The notes: generated from the sequence alone by a model not told the origin. A stretch of DNA of 60,516 nucleotides from an uncultured Prevotella sp. (GCA_905233555.1 CAJODF010000004.1:1-60516), one strand, 5' to 3'; positions 44,242 to 53,043 are shown, counted from the stretch's first letter. A program made the numbers and translations.

Positions 44242-44349
44242 AAAGTAAAAAGGTAAGAAAGTAAAAAAGTAAAAAAGATGAATCGTTGTCTGATAATAAG
44301 GAAGGTAATAGTTGTTTTACCCTTTTACCTTTTTACCTTTTTACCTTTA
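44240..44349. repeat. Inverted simple repeat bracketing the DUF2207 start codon
   Basis: Purine-rich AAAAAGT/AAAAGGTAA units at 44240-44277 and their complement, TTTTACC units at 44315-44349, flank the ATG at 44278. The second block encodes the signal-peptide core LPFYLFTFLPL. The mRNA could fold with the start codon in the loop. Confidence 0.8.
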
Positions 44350-46002
44350 TCGGCAAGGCCTCAACTCCATCGCTTGGACATCAAGGTGGTGCTGAGCCGG
44401 AACGGCGATGCCCGCATCACGGAGACCCGCCAGATGACCATCGACTCCGAAGGCACGGAATGCTATATCGGCATGGGCCTTGCCGACGGCAGTGAGGTAC
44501 GCGACCTGACGGTATCCGACGAATCCGGCTACGTGTTCGAGAATGTCGGTGCCTGGGACGTCGATCGCTCCCGCAGTTGGAAGGCCGGCAAGTGCGGCAT
44601 CGTCAACAAGCACGGGGGCTGCGAACTCTGCTGGGGCCTCGGCGACAGTGGTGAACGTACCTACATCACCACCTATACCTACACCAACCTCGTCCATGCC
44701 CACAGCGACTACGACGCCATCCGCCACGTCTTCCTCGACGAAGGCGTGTCGCCCAAACCCGATGAGGCCCGCCTCACCATCGTCGCCGCACCCGAATTCC
44801 CCGACAGCGTTTCGGGTGAACTCTGTGCCCCTGCCTTCAACGAGGACAACTGCGGCATCTGGGGCTTCCGCTTCGGCGGCGAGATAGCCTTCACCAAGGA
44901 CGGCACCATCGAGTCGTGGAACACCGAGCCCTTCGGACGTAGCGGGGCCATGTATATCATGGTGCGCTTCAACAAGGGCCTCTTCGAACCTGTCGTCCAT
45001 GAGAACGAGACCTTCGAGGAGAAGCAGAACCAGGCCTTCGAGGGCAGCGACTACTACAACTACGACAGTGGCTATGGTGGCGGTGGCGACGCCTTTTCTG
45101 ATGCCATGGGCCTTGTAGGCCTCTTCTGCACCGTCTTCGGCTTCTTCATCCTGCCCATCGTCGGCGGCATCTGGTATTTCGTCTATGTCTGGCGCGCCCG
45201 GAAGAAGGTCAACAAGGACTTGCTCTGGTACCGCGACATCCCCCTGAAGGGCAACCTCCAGGCAGCCAACGACATGCTCAATGCCTACAAGTACTTCGGT
45301 GCCGACTACAACAACCTCCTCTCCGCCTGCATCCTGAAACTCATCAACATGGGTGCCATCAGCATCGAGTCACGCCTCGGCGCCAGGGGCAAGACGGAGC
45401 AGAACTTCGTCATCCATGAGTTGCCCGACACCGGCGACCAGCCCATGCTGCTGCGCAAGGTACACAACATCTTCAAGTTGGCTGCCGGCAGCGACACCAT
45501 CCTCGAACCCAAGGAACTGAAGACTTTCATGCGCAGCACGAAGAACGAGAGTATCACCGACTCCTTCATCAGCACCCTCCACACCAAGACGGGCATCTCC
45601 GCCTATAAGGACCGCCTCGACGAGGTGCGCCAGGTGTATGGTTTGAAAAAATTCCTCAAGGAGTTCACCCTGCTCGACGAACGCGGGGTGGGAGAGGTCA
45701 AGTTGTGGAAGGACTATATGATCTACGCCACCCTCTTCGGCATCGCCGACCAGGTCATCGCCGACATGAAGAAGATCAACCCCGAATACTTCAACATGGA
45801 TCAGGTGGCCGATCAGATGGCCAACGACATGACCCTGCCGATGATCCGTTCCACGCTGTTGAACAGCACCTCCCGTGCCGTTGCCAACAAGGCGGCTCGC
45901 GAGGCACAGGCCCATCGCGTCTCAGGCCGCGGCGGACACACCTCATGGGGAGGCGGTGGCGGCGGCTTCTCCGGTGGCGGATTCGGTGGCGGCGTCAGAT
46001 AG
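44278..46002 (+). CDS. DUF2207-family membrane protein
   Basis: A 574-residue envelope protein: signal peptide (about 1-27), a beta-rich DUF2207 domain (YIGMGLADGSEVRDLTVSD), a central membrane segment (about 275-302, GLFCTVFGFFILPIVGGIWY), a cytoplasmic domain and a Gly-rich C-terminus (SWGGGGGGFSGGGFGGG) that is typical of the family. It forms a pair with LemA. Function unknown. Its 3' end overlaps the convergent S66-like gene by 8 bp. Confidence 0.88.
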   Translation: MNRCLIIRKVIVVLPFYLFTFLPLSARPQLHRLDIKVVLSRNGDARITETRQMTIDSEGTECYIGMGLADGSEVRDLTVSDESGYVFENVGAWDVDRSRSWKAGKCGIVNKHGGCELCWGLGDSGERTYITTYTYTNLVHAHSDYDAIRHVFLDEGVSPKPDEARLTIVAAPEFPDSVSGELCAPAFNEDNCGIWGFRFGGEIAFTKDGTIESWNTEPFGRSGAMYIMVRFNKGLFEPVVHENETFEEKQNQAFEGSDYYNYDSGYGGGGDAFSDAMGLVGLFCTVFGFFILPIVGGIWYFVYVWRARKKVNKDLLWYRDIPLKGNLQAANDMLNAYKYFGADYNNLLSACILKLINMGAISIESRLGARGKTEQNFVIHELPDTGDQPMLLRKVHNIFKLAAGSDTILEPKELKTFMRSTKNESITDSFISTLHTKTGISAYKDRLDEVRQVYGLKKFLKEFTLLDERGVGEVKLWKDYMIYATLFGIADQVIADMKKINPEYFNMDQVADQMANDMTLPMIRSTLLNSTSRAVANKAAREAQAHRVSGRGGHTSWGGGGGGFSGGGFGGGVR

Positions 46003-46975
46003 TCCGCCCCTCTGGTTTCATCAGTTGCGGGTGTTCTTCTATATCACAAGGCTGTGCTGTTCCTTCGATGTTAAAGGTCAGGACAGCCTTTTCTGGTGTC
46101 ACGTCGAGTGAGCATGGGGCGCCCTCAATCAGCGGCAGACAACTGTTGCTGCCTACGGGGAATCCACAGCAGATGGGGATCTCCAGGTCGTGCAGGTGGG
46201 CTATCAGCATCTGTTCCACGCTGCCGAACTGCAGATCGAACTTGATCGAACTGAACGTGCCGAAGATGATGCCCTTCACCCTTTCGAAATCCAGTTGCAG
46301 GCGCAGGGTATAAAACAGCCTGTCGATGGCGTGCAACGACTCCTCCACCTCCTCTATGAAGAGAATGACGTCCTGCTCGGGCAGGTGGTGGTATTTCGTG
46401 CCGGTGATGGTGACGTAACTCGACAGGTTGCCGCCCACGAGGATACCTTCCGCATGTCCGCTCCGGTTGTTGGCGTTGCCGGCAATCCGGTATTGTGGCA
46501 GCGTGCCGAAGAGGATGTTTCTTGTCAGGGTGCTGGCAGGCTCCTGTCCGCCGGCTATCTGGAACGCCATCGGCCCGTGCACACTCATCACGCCTGATCC
46601 GGCAATCGTGTAGAGTAGGGTGGTGATGTCGCCGTGTCCTATCAGCCATTTCGGGTGCTTCCGGTAGTCCTCCAGGGGGATGCGGTCCAGCAGATGGATC
46701 GAGCCGTAGCCGCCCCTTGAACAGAGTATCGCCTTGATGCTGTCGTCCTCCAGGGCCCACAGCATGTCGGCAGCCCTTTCGTCGGCCGTTCCGGCGTAGG
46801 CATCCACATTCAGGCTGGTAGTGTGCGGTCCGATCACCGGCTGCAAGCCCCAGCCCCTCAGCACCTCTGCGGCCTGCAGGATCGCCTCCTCAAGCACCCA
46901 GTAGGCAGGTGATATCAGGGCCACCTTGTCCCCTTCTTTCAAATAAGGCGGTTGTATAGTTTTTTTGATTCTCAT
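45995..46975 (-). CDS. S66 LD-carboxypeptidase homologue lacking catalytic Ser and His
   Basis: A 326-residue protein with full S66 (LdcA) architecture: KEGDKVALISPAYW at the N-terminus, ILCSRGGYGS, a substrate-binding FIEEVEES (E208/E209) and GFPVG near 271. The nucleophile position, normally Ser in G-[YF]-S-D, reads G113-H-G115-D. The His loop, normally FPxGHxxxN, reads F272-P-V-G-S276-N and is one residue shorter. So Ser and His are both absent while Glu is kept. Active relatives trim the L,D-tetrapeptide of peptidoglycan; this copy may bind but not cut, or may be a decaying gene. It lies 12 bp after a small unknown gene. Confidence 0.8.
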   Translation of the reverse strand: MRIKKTIQPPYLKEGDKVALISPAYWVLEEAILQAAEVLRGWGLQPVIGPHTTSLNVDAYAGTADERAADMLWALEDDSIKAILCSRGGYGSIHLLDRIPLEDYRKHPKWLIGHGDITTLLYTIAGSGVMSVHGPMAFQIAGGQEPASTLTRNILFGTLPQYRIAGNANNRSGHAEGILVGGNLSSYVTITGTKYHHLPEQDVILFIEEVEESLHAIDRLFYTLRLQLDFERVKGIIFGTFSSIKFDLQFGSVEQMLIAHLHDLEIPICCGFPVGSNSCLPLIEGAPCSLDVTPEKAVLTFNIEGTAQPCDIEEHPQLMKPEGRTI

Positions 46976-46987
46976 GGTTCTACATTA

Positions 46988-47338
46988 TTAATATCTTCTT
47001 GTGACAAACAGCGGCGGGATGTCGCGGTTGATGGTGAGCACCCAGCCGTCCTCCGTCTCGTTGGGCTTATAGTCCACGCGGTCCGTATGGTCACCCATCA
47101 CCCACACCATCCTTTCGTCGATGCGCTTCCCGCCATGCTGCAGCGTCACCACCATCCTTTGTGTCGAAGCCTTCGCACTGATCTCGTACGGACGCCCCTT
47201 CAGTTCGCCGACGGCTATCTCCACCAGTTGCTCCACGATGCGCAGCGGCTCACCGTCCGGTTGTGCTTTTATCACGCGACGGATAAACTCCATCGCGTTC
47301 TCATCATGCTCGGGAATGTATGTCTTTTCTTCCATCAT
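46988..47338 (-). CDS. Small protein of unknown function upstream of the S66 homologue
   Basis: A 116-residue soluble protein, acidic N-terminus (MMEEKTYIPEHDENAMEFIR), mixed alpha/beta, with no signal peptide or motif I recognise. It has its own promoter and is followed after 12 bp by the S66 homologue, so the two probably function together. GC and codon use match the neighbours. Confidence 0.65.
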   Translation of the reverse strand: MMEEKTYIPEHDENAMEFIRRVIKAQPDGEPLRIVEQLVEIAVGELKGRPYEISAKASTQRMVVTLQHGGKRIDERMVWVMGDHTDRVDYKPNETEDGWVLTINRDIPPLFVTRRY

Positions 47339-47353
47339 TCAGTTTGGGGGTGC

Positions 47354-47361
47354 AAAATTAC
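47354..47361 (-). promoter_or_regulatory. -7 box (TAATTTTG) for the small protein-S66 operon
   Basis: Minus-strand TAATTTTG, 15 bp before the ATG at 47338. Confidence 0.65.
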
Positions 47362-47419
47362 GGAATTCTTCCGACTAAACCGCCGGATTTAACCCCTGCA
47401 CCCACAAATTTAGCAAATT

Positions 47420-47824
47420 TTAAAGGTATGGTGCGAAGGCTTGGTCGTAGTCCTCGCTGCCCGCCAGTCGTCCGTTCACGATGCACACCAGTTCCGCCTG
47501 TGCCCTGAAGCACAGTTTCTCGTCTGCCGCGCGGAAGATGTCGTGGTGGAACACATACTTGATGCCCTCCTTTGTCAGTCCGAGCCTTGATATAAACTCA
47601 TCGTCTGGTCTCAGCGGTGTCTTAAACTGCATCTGCATGCGTGCCAGCACGGCATCTACGCCCTTCTCGTGCATGGCTGCGAAGCTCAGTCCGCACTGTG
47701 TCAGGAACAGGTGTCTTGTATGCTCACAATAGTGCAGGTAGTTGGCATTGTTCACGATGCCCTCTATGTCGCATTCATAGTCGCGCACCTGCATCCGCGT
47801 CTCAAAAATATACTTTGTACTCAT
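47420..47824 (-). CDS. Acyl-CoA thioesterase, 4HBT hotdog family
   Basis: A 134-residue single hotdog-fold protein of the YbgC/FcbC group. It has the early catalytic-Asp context VRDYECDIEGIVNNANYLHY and RHLFL, and hydrolyses acyl-CoA thioesters; the chain length is unknown. ATG 47824 is chosen over a TTG four codons upstream, which lies in the promoter box. It stands alone. Confidence 0.85.
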   Translation of the reverse strand: MSTKYIFETRMQVRDYECDIEGIVNNANYLHYCEHTRHLFLTQCGLSFAAMHEKGVDAVLARMQMQFKTPLRPDDEFISRLGLTKEGIKYVFHHDIFRAADEKLCFRAQAELVCIVNGRLAGSEDYDQAFAPYL

Positions 47825-47833
47825 ATCCGGCTG

Positions 47834-47841
47834 CAAAGATA
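47834..47841 (-). promoter_or_regulatory. -7 box (TATCTTTG) for the thioesterase
   Basis: Perfect TAnnTTTG box on the minus strand, 9 bp before ATG 47824. Confidence 0.75.
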
Positions 47842-47849
47842 AAAATATA

Positions 47850-47880
47850 AATCGGACTAACCAAACCTCAGTCCGATTTT
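47850..47880. terminator. Hairpin AAATCGGACT / AGTCCGATTT
   Basis: A 10-bp perfect stem with an 11-base loop and a T-run on the plus strand. It sits between the thioesterase promoter and the 11-bp repeat array. With no gene ending here on the plus strand, it may insulate the array or regulate the thioesterase. Confidence 0.55.
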
Positions 47881-47905
47881 CTATAGAGAAATCACTAAAG
47901 ATACT

Positions 47906-48178
47906 TCAATCCTTCTCCAATCCTCATCCAATCGCCCTCCAATCGTATCCCAATCGTACTCCAATCGACGTCCAATCCTTCTCCAATCGTACTCCACTCT
48001 CTCTCCACTCCTTCTCTACCCTCTCTCTAGTTCTGAATCGGAGAGGAAGTGGAGAGGAATCGGAGCAAGGGTAGAGGGCAATCGGAGCACGATTGGGATA
48101 CGATTGGATGACGGCTGGATGAAAAATGGAGCACGATTGGATGGAAATCGGATGGCGAATGGTGCAAGAATGGAACAG
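47906..48178. repeat. Array of twenty-four 11-bp units forming a large inverted repeat
   Basis: From 47906 to 48026 there are eleven consecutive 11-bp units of the form CCAATCGTACT; after a 9-base centre (48027-48035), thirteen consecutive 11-bp units of the form GATTGGATACG run to 48178. No unit has an insertion or deletion, though the bases vary. The left arm is the reverse complement of the right in consensus; for example 47939-47964 pairs with 48079-48104 with about three mismatches. An 11-bp period is close to one helical turn and is not a coding period. No gene is seen between 47842 and 48294. Confidence 0.92.
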
Positions 48179-48259
48179 AAGCACAGAGGATTCAGATTCC
48201 CTTGCGACGGATTTTGTAACTTTTCCGCCTGATTTCTTGGCGGTTTCGGAAATAATTCC

Positions 48260-48267
48260 TATCTTTG
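48260..48267 (+). promoter_or_regulatory. -7 box (TATCTTTG) for the DUF2851 gene
   Basis: Perfect box with TTGG 23 bp upstream as the -33 element. It lies 81 bp past the end of the 11-bp array. Confidence 0.78.
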
Positions 48268-48294
48268 CACCGTGAAACCAATAAATAGAATGCT

Positions 48295-49596
48295 ATGGAA
48301 CAATTACTTCATTATGTCTGGAAGCATAAAATGTTCCCCCTGAAGGAACTGGAAACGACCGACGGTAAGTACGTCGAGGTGATCGACCCTGGCTTGCACA
48401 ACCACAATGCAGGTCCTGACTTCTTCAACGCCAAGGTGAAGATCGGTCGTACGCTGTGGGTGGGCAATGTTGAGATCCACGACAAGTCGAGCGACTGGTA
48501 TCTGCACGGCCACGACAAGGATTCGCATTATGATAACGTGGTGCTCCACGTGGCGACCGATATCGATACAGACGTGCGGAATTCCCAGGGTGAGTATCTG
48601 CCGCAATTGCAACTCGATGTGCCGCAGCACGTACGTGAGCACTATGAGGAACTGCTGGCGACAGACAGTTACCCGCCATGTTACAAAGTAATCCCCGACC
48701 TGACGCGCCTGATGGTGCACGCGTGGATGGCGGCTCTGCAGACAGAGCGCTTAGAACAGAAAACGGAGGCCATCAAACAGCGGGTGGCGCAGATGAACGG
48801 CTCGTGGGAGGACGCTTATTTCGTGACGCTGGCTCGCAACTACGGCTTCGGCATCAATGGCGATGCCTTCGAGGAGTGGGCGCGTCACATCCCGCTTAGT
48901 GCTGTGGCCCACCATCGTGACGATCTCTTCCAGATAGAGGCTATCTTCATGGGGCAGGCGGGACTGCTGGAGTTGGAGGCTGTGCCTGAGTATTATCAGC
49001 AGATGGCACTCAATGAGGGTTACTTCGCGAAACTGCGCAACGAATATCTCTATCTGGCCCATAAGTTTTCGATGAAACCGATGGATTTTAAACTCTGGCG
49101 GTTCCTCCGTTTGCGTCCGCAGAACTTCCCGCACATCCGTATTTCCCAGTTGGCCAGCCTCTATTATCAGCATAAGGCCGGACTGAGTCAACTCATCGAG
49201 TGCGAGACCGTTGAACAACTCAAGACTCTGTTCGGTTCTCACGTCACACCTTACTGGGAGACGCACTACACCTTCGGCTCCACCAGCAGTAAGAACGAGA
49301 AGCATCTATCATACGGTTCTCTCAATCTGCTGATGATCAATACGGCTATCCCCATGCTCTTTGCCGTGGGGCGCCATCGTGGCAAGGAGGTACTTTGCGA
49401 CAGGGCTTTCGACTTTCTGGAGCAGTTAAAGGCGGAGAACAACTACATTATCAGGATGTGGCAACAGGTAGGCTTGCCCGTGCAGACAGCGGGTGACTCA
49501 CAGGCACTTATCCAGTTGAAGAAGGAATACTGTGACAAGAAAGACTGTCTCCGCTGCCGCTTTGGATATGAATACCTAAAGAGAAGTGAAAAGTGA
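48295..49596 (+). CDS. DUF2851 family protein
   Basis: A 433-residue cytoplasmic protein conserved in Bacteroidetes, recognised from MEQLLHYVWKHKMFPLKELE, HNHNAGPDFFNAKVKIGRTLW, NVEIHDKSSDWYLHGHDKD and a C-terminal Cys cluster KKDCLRCRFGYEYLKR that could bind metal. The conserved acidic/His segment GPDF..VEIH has a nuclease-like look, but function is not established. The last codons (RSEK) come from the GTGAAAA repeat that fills the gap to dprA. Confidence 0.85.
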   Translation: MEQLLHYVWKHKMFPLKELETTDGKYVEVIDPGLHNHNAGPDFFNAKVKIGRTLWVGNVEIHDKSSDWYLHGHDKDSHYDNVVLHVATDIDTDVRNSQGEYLPQLQLDVPQHVREHYEELLATDSYPPCYKVIPDLTRLMVHAWMAALQTERLEQKTEAIKQRVAQMNGSWEDAYFVTLARNYGFGINGDAFEEWARHIPLSAVAHHRDDLFQIEAIFMGQAGLLELEAVPEYYQQMALNEGYFAKLRNEYLYLAHKFSMKPMDFKLWRFLRLRPQNFPHIRISQLASLYYQHKAGLSQLIECETVEQLKTLFGSHVTPYWETHYTFGSTSSKNEKHLSYGSLNLLMINTAIPMLFAVGRHRGKEVLCDRAFDFLEQLKAENNYIIRMWQQVGLPVQTAGDSQALIQLKKEYCDKKDCLRCRFGYEYLKRSEK

Positions 49597-49618
49597 ATAG
49601 TGAAAAGTGAGAAGTGAA
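49582..49618 (+). repeat. GTGAAAA array between DUF2851 and dprA
   Basis: About five 7-bp units, of which the first ones encode the DUF2851 C-terminus. No promoter box is obvious here, so dprA is probably co-transcribed. Confidence 0.85.
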
Positions 49619-49638
49619 ACATCAAAAGTGAATAGGTT

Positions 49639-50766
49639 ATGAACGAACAGGAATTATTTTATGCGATGGCGTTGACGCGCCTGACGAACTTTAACTTCCA
49701 GCAGGCGCTGGAACTGTACAGAACGGTGGGCAGTGCCCAGCGGATATTTGAGCACCGGATGGATATCGGGGATGTCATCGAGGACTGTTCCCCCCGTCTG
49801 ATGGAGGCCCTGAAAGACTGGAATGAACCGATGAAACGGGCAGAATTTGAACTACAGTATATGCGTGAGCATAGCATCCGCGGGCTGACGCCAGCCGACG
49901 ACGACTACCCTCAGCGGCTTCACGAGTGCACTGATGCTCCTATCGTATTATACTATAAAGGTAATGCAGACCTAAACCAGGCAAAGATTATCTCCATCGT
50001 GGGTACTCGCCGGATGACAACCTACGGGCAGGACCTGATACGCCGTTTCGTCAGAGACCTGCGCCAACAGTGTCCGCAGGTGTTGGTTGTGAGTGGACTG
50101 GCGTATGGCGTGGATATCCATGCTCATCGTGAGGCGCTGGCGAATGGTTTCCCAACGGTAGGTGTGCTGGCTCACGGTTTGGATCAGATTTATCCTTATC
50201 GTCACAAAGAAACGGCCGCTCAGATGCTCAGTCACGGTGGACTGCTGACGGAGTTTATGACACAGACGAATGCCGATAAGCCTAATTTCGTGCGACGCAA
50301 CCGTATTGTGGCGGGTATGGCGGATAGTGTCATCGTCGTGGAAAGCGCTGCCCACGGTGGAGGTCTCATCACGGCAGAGATTGCCCAGAGTTACGACCGC
50401 AGTGTGTTTGCTTTCCCTGGTGCTGTCAGCATGGCTTTCTCTGAGGGCTGTAATAACCTGATACGCGACAACGTGGCGGGATTAATCTCTAATGCCGGTG
50501 ATTTCGTAAAGGCAATGGGATGGCAGGAGGAAGCCCAACGACAGCAGGCTTTGTCCGATGGAATCGAGCGAAATCTATTTCCTGACCTCTCGCTAGAGGA
50601 ACAAAAGGTGGTCAGTCTGTTGCAGCAGACCAACGACCTGCAACTCAACATCCTCAGTGTGAAGACAGGCATTGCCATCGGCTCGCTCACCGCTATTCTC
50701 TTCCAACTTGAGATGAAGGGTGTGGTCAAACCTCTCGCTGGTGGCATGTATCATTTGCTGATGTAA
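49639..50766 (+). CDS. dprA: DNA-processing protein DprA
   Basis: A 375-residue DprA/Smf protein that loads RecA on incoming single-stranded DNA during transformation. The Rossmann core shows VGTRRMTTYG, VVSGLAYGVDIHAHREAL, VLAHGLDQIYPYRH, FVRRNRIVAGM and ESAAHGGGLITAEIA. The C-terminal winged helix (SLLQQTNDLQLNILSVKTGI) is present. Full length for the family. Confidence 0.94.
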   Translation: MNEQELFYAMALTRLTNFNFQQALELYRTVGSAQRIFEHRMDIGDVIEDCSPRLMEALKDWNEPMKRAEFELQYMREHSIRGLTPADDDYPQRLHECTDAPIVLYYKGNADLNQAKIISIVGTRRMTTYGQDLIRRFVRDLRQQCPQVLVVSGLAYGVDIHAHREALANGFPTVGVLAHGLDQIYPYRHKETAAQMLSHGGLLTEFMTQTNADKPNFVRRNRIVAGMADSVIVVESAAHGGGLITAEIAQSYDRSVFAFPGAVSMAFSEGCNNLIRDNVAGLISNAGDFVKAMGWQEEAQRQQALSDGIERNLFPDLSLEEQKVVSLLQQTNDLQLNILSVKTGIAIGSLTAILFQLEMKGVVKPLAGGMYHLLM

Positions 50767-50830
50767 TGAACTAAACTGATAAATTATCCTAATTCTCATT
50801 TGGCAATTCTCTATTCTCGGCGGTTTTTAT

Positions 50831-50838
50831 TAATTTTG
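50831..50838 (+). promoter_or_regulatory. -7 box (TAATTTTG) for dapB
   Basis: TAATTTTG, 24 bp before the dapB ATG. Confidence 0.7.
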
Positions 50839-50862
50839 CAGCGTTTTAATTCGAATTGAAAG

Positions 50863-51576
50863 ATGAAAATAGCATTAATCGGCTACGGCAAAATGGGCAA
50901 GATGATAGAACAGATAGCCAGAGACCGTGGTCATGAGATCGTGAGTATCATTGATATTGATAACCAACAGGACTTCGACAGCCCTGAGTTCGCATCGGCA
51001 GACGTCGCCATAGAGTTTACCGCACCACAGGTGGCCTACGGCAACTACCTGAAGGCCTGGGAGAAGGGCGTGAAGGTGGTGAGCGGATCGACGGGATGGA
51101 TGACGGAGCACGGCGACGACGTGAAAGCCGCATGTGCCGCCGGAAAAACGCTGTTCTGGGCATCGAACTTCTCGATAGGCGTCGCCATCTTCTCGGCGGT
51201 GAACCGCTACCTGGCGAAGATCATGAACCAGTTCCCGCAGTACGACGTGGAGATGGAGGAGACACACCATGTGCACAAACTGGACCACCCATCGGGGACT
51301 GCCATCACGCTGGCAGAGGAGATCGTGGAGTGCATCGACCGCAAGGAGGCGTGGAAGGAGGATACCACCGAGAAGCAGTATCTGCGCGTGGATCATATCC
51401 GCCGCGGCGAGGTGCCGGGGATACATACCATCCGCTATGACTCGGATGCCGACCTGATCACGATTACGCACGATGCACACAGCCGCAAGGGGTTTGCTCT
51501 GGGGGCTGTGCTGGCTGCGGAATATACGAAGGATCATCAGGGGTTGCTGACGATTTCAGATATGTTTAAGTTTTAA
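50863..51576 (+). CDS. dapB: 4-hydroxy-tetrahydrodipicolinate reductase
   Basis: A 237-residue enzyme of lysine and diaminopimelate synthesis that reduces HTPA with NAD(P)H. It shows the dinucleotide-binding start MKIALIGYGKMGKMIEQIA, EFTAPQVAYGNYLKA, SNFSIGVAIF, the active-site EETHHVHKLDHPSGTAITLA and RRGEVPGIHTI. Slightly shorter than proteobacterial DapB, as usual in Bacteroidetes. It is followed by an 8-bp repeat block and lepB. Confidence 0.95.
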   Translation: MKIALIGYGKMGKMIEQIARDRGHEIVSIIDIDNQQDFDSPEFASADVAIEFTAPQVAYGNYLKAWEKGVKVVSGSTGWMTEHGDDVKAACAAGKTLFWASNFSIGVAIFSAVNRYLAKIMNQFPQYDVEMEETHHVHKLDHPSGTAITLAEEIVECIDRKEAWKEDTTEKQYLRVDHIRRGEVPGIHTIRYDSDADLITITHDAHSRKGFALGAVLAAEYTKDHQGLLTISDMFKF

Positions 51577-51610
51577 GGAGACAAGGAGTCAAGGAGACAA
51601 GGAGACAGGA
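51576..51610 (+). repeat. 8-bp GGAGACAR array between dapB and lepB
   Basis: About four units (with a GGAGTCAA variant) directly after the dapB stop. Same family as the arrays inside the NRPS gene. Confidence 0.88.
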
Positions 51611-51615
51611 TAATT

Positions 51616-53043
51616 ATGATTGACAAGAAGAAAGAAAAACTGAATATGAAGAAGCAGTGGGCGAAGTTTATCGTCGTGCTGGTGCTGTATCTGCTGTTCT
51701 TGTATTGGGTGAAGTCATGGTGGGGAGTCATCCCGTTTATCTTCGACGTGTATATCACCAAGAAGATCAAGTGGCAGTGGTGGAAGGAGTCGGAAGGTCC
51801 CGTGAAGTGGATCATGTCGTGGGTGGATGCCCTGGTGTTTGCCCTCGTGGCGGTGTATTTCATCAACTTGTTCTTCTTCCAGAATTACGTGATTCCATCG
51901 AGTTCATTGGAGAAGTCGCTGCTGACGGGTGACTACCTGTTTGTGTCGAAGGTGAGTTACGGTCCGCGCATCCCGCAGACGCCGTTGACGATGCCCCTGA
52001 CACAGCACACGCTGCCGATGATAGAGTGCAAGAGTTACATCGAGTGGCCCCAGTGGGACTACCGCCGTGTGAAGGGTCTGGGCAACATCGAGTTGAACGA
52101 TATCGTGGTGTTCAACTATCCTGCCGGCGACACGCTCTGCGGGGCGATGAAGTATCAGGCGATGGACTTCTACAGGCTCTGCTACGAGATAGGCTACCAG
52201 CGCTATCCGCAGCGCCCCGATCCCGACTCACTGGATGCCGACGTGCGCCGACAACTGTTTGAGGCCATCTATCAGGGCGGTAGGCAGTTCGTAGAGGAGA
52301 ACTTCCAGGAGTACGGCGGGATCCTCACCCGTCCGGCAGACCGCAGGGAGAACTACGTGAAGCGCTGTGTGGGTCTGCCGGGACAGACGCTGCAGATCAA
52401 GGACCATATCGTGTATCTGGACGGCAAGGCGAATAAGGAGCCGGACAACGTGCAATATACCTACCGCCTGAAACTGAAGCAGCGCCTGACGGACGAGGTG
52501 ATGAAGGACCTGGGTATCACGATGGAGGACCTGATGAGCCTGAACACCCTGGGCTACATGCCGCTGACAAAGCATGCTGTGGAGGAACTGAAGCGGCTGG
52601 ACTATGCGGAGGACATCACGCTGAACACGGATGCCGACGAGTGGGACATCTACCCGCTGAACGGCAATATGCACTGGACGAGGGACAACTACGGACCCGT
52701 CTGGATTCCGAAAAGGGGCGAATCCATCGACCTGAACATGGATAATATCGCCATCTACGAGCGGCCCATCCGTACCTACGAGGGGAACGACCTGGTGGTG
52801 AAGGACGGCAAGATATTCATCAACGGCGAGGAGGCGAAGGCCTATACCTTTAAGTTGGACTACTACTGGATGATGGGTGACAACCGCCACAACTCGCTCG
52901 ACTCACGCTACTGGGGCTTCGTGCCGGAGGATCATATCGTGGGTAAGCCGATCTTCATCTGGTGGAGCAGTGACCCGGACCGTAGCGGATTCGGGGGCAT
53001 CAGGTGGAGCAGACTGTTCCGCTTTGTAGATAATATTAAATAG
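51616..53043 (+). CDS. lepB: Signal peptidase I
   Basis: A 475-residue inner-membrane protease that removes signal peptides. Two N-terminal hydrophobic segments (about 18-50 and 68-90) precede the catalytic IPSSSLEKSL with S97, and the Lys is K249 in NYVKRCVGLPG. The C-terminal MGDNRHNSLDSRYWGFVPED box is intact. The long insert between Ser and Lys regions is typical of Bacteroidales LepB. A second, inactive-looking S26 homologue follows. Confidence 0.94.
   Translation: MIDKKKEKLNMKKQWAKFIVVLVLYLLFLYWVKSWWGVIPFIFDVYITKKIKWQWWKESEGPVKWIMSWVDALVFALVAVYFINLFFFQNYVIPSSSLEKSLLTGDYLFVSKVSYGPRIPQTPLTMPLTQHTLPMIECKSYIEWPQWDYRRVKGLGNIELNDIVVFNYPAGDTLCGAMKYQAMDFYRLCYEIGYQRYPQRPDPDSLDADVRRQLFEAIYQGGRQFVEENFQEYGGILTRPADRRENYVKRCVGLPGQTLQIKDHIVYLDGKANKEPDNVQYTYRLKLKQRLTDEVMKDLGITMEDLMSLNTLGYMPLTKHAVEELKRLDYAEDITLNTDADEWDIYPLNGNMHWTRDNYGPVWIPKRGESIDLNMDNIAIYERPIRTYEGNDLVVKDGKIFINGEEAKAYTFKLDYYWMMGDNRHNSLDSRYWGFVPEDHIVGKPIFIWWSSDPDRSGFGGIRWSRLFRFVDNIK

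Noticed and set aside
47906..48178. CRISPR array
   Set aside because: Units are 11 bp with no unique spacers, they invert at the centre, and no cas genes are nearby.
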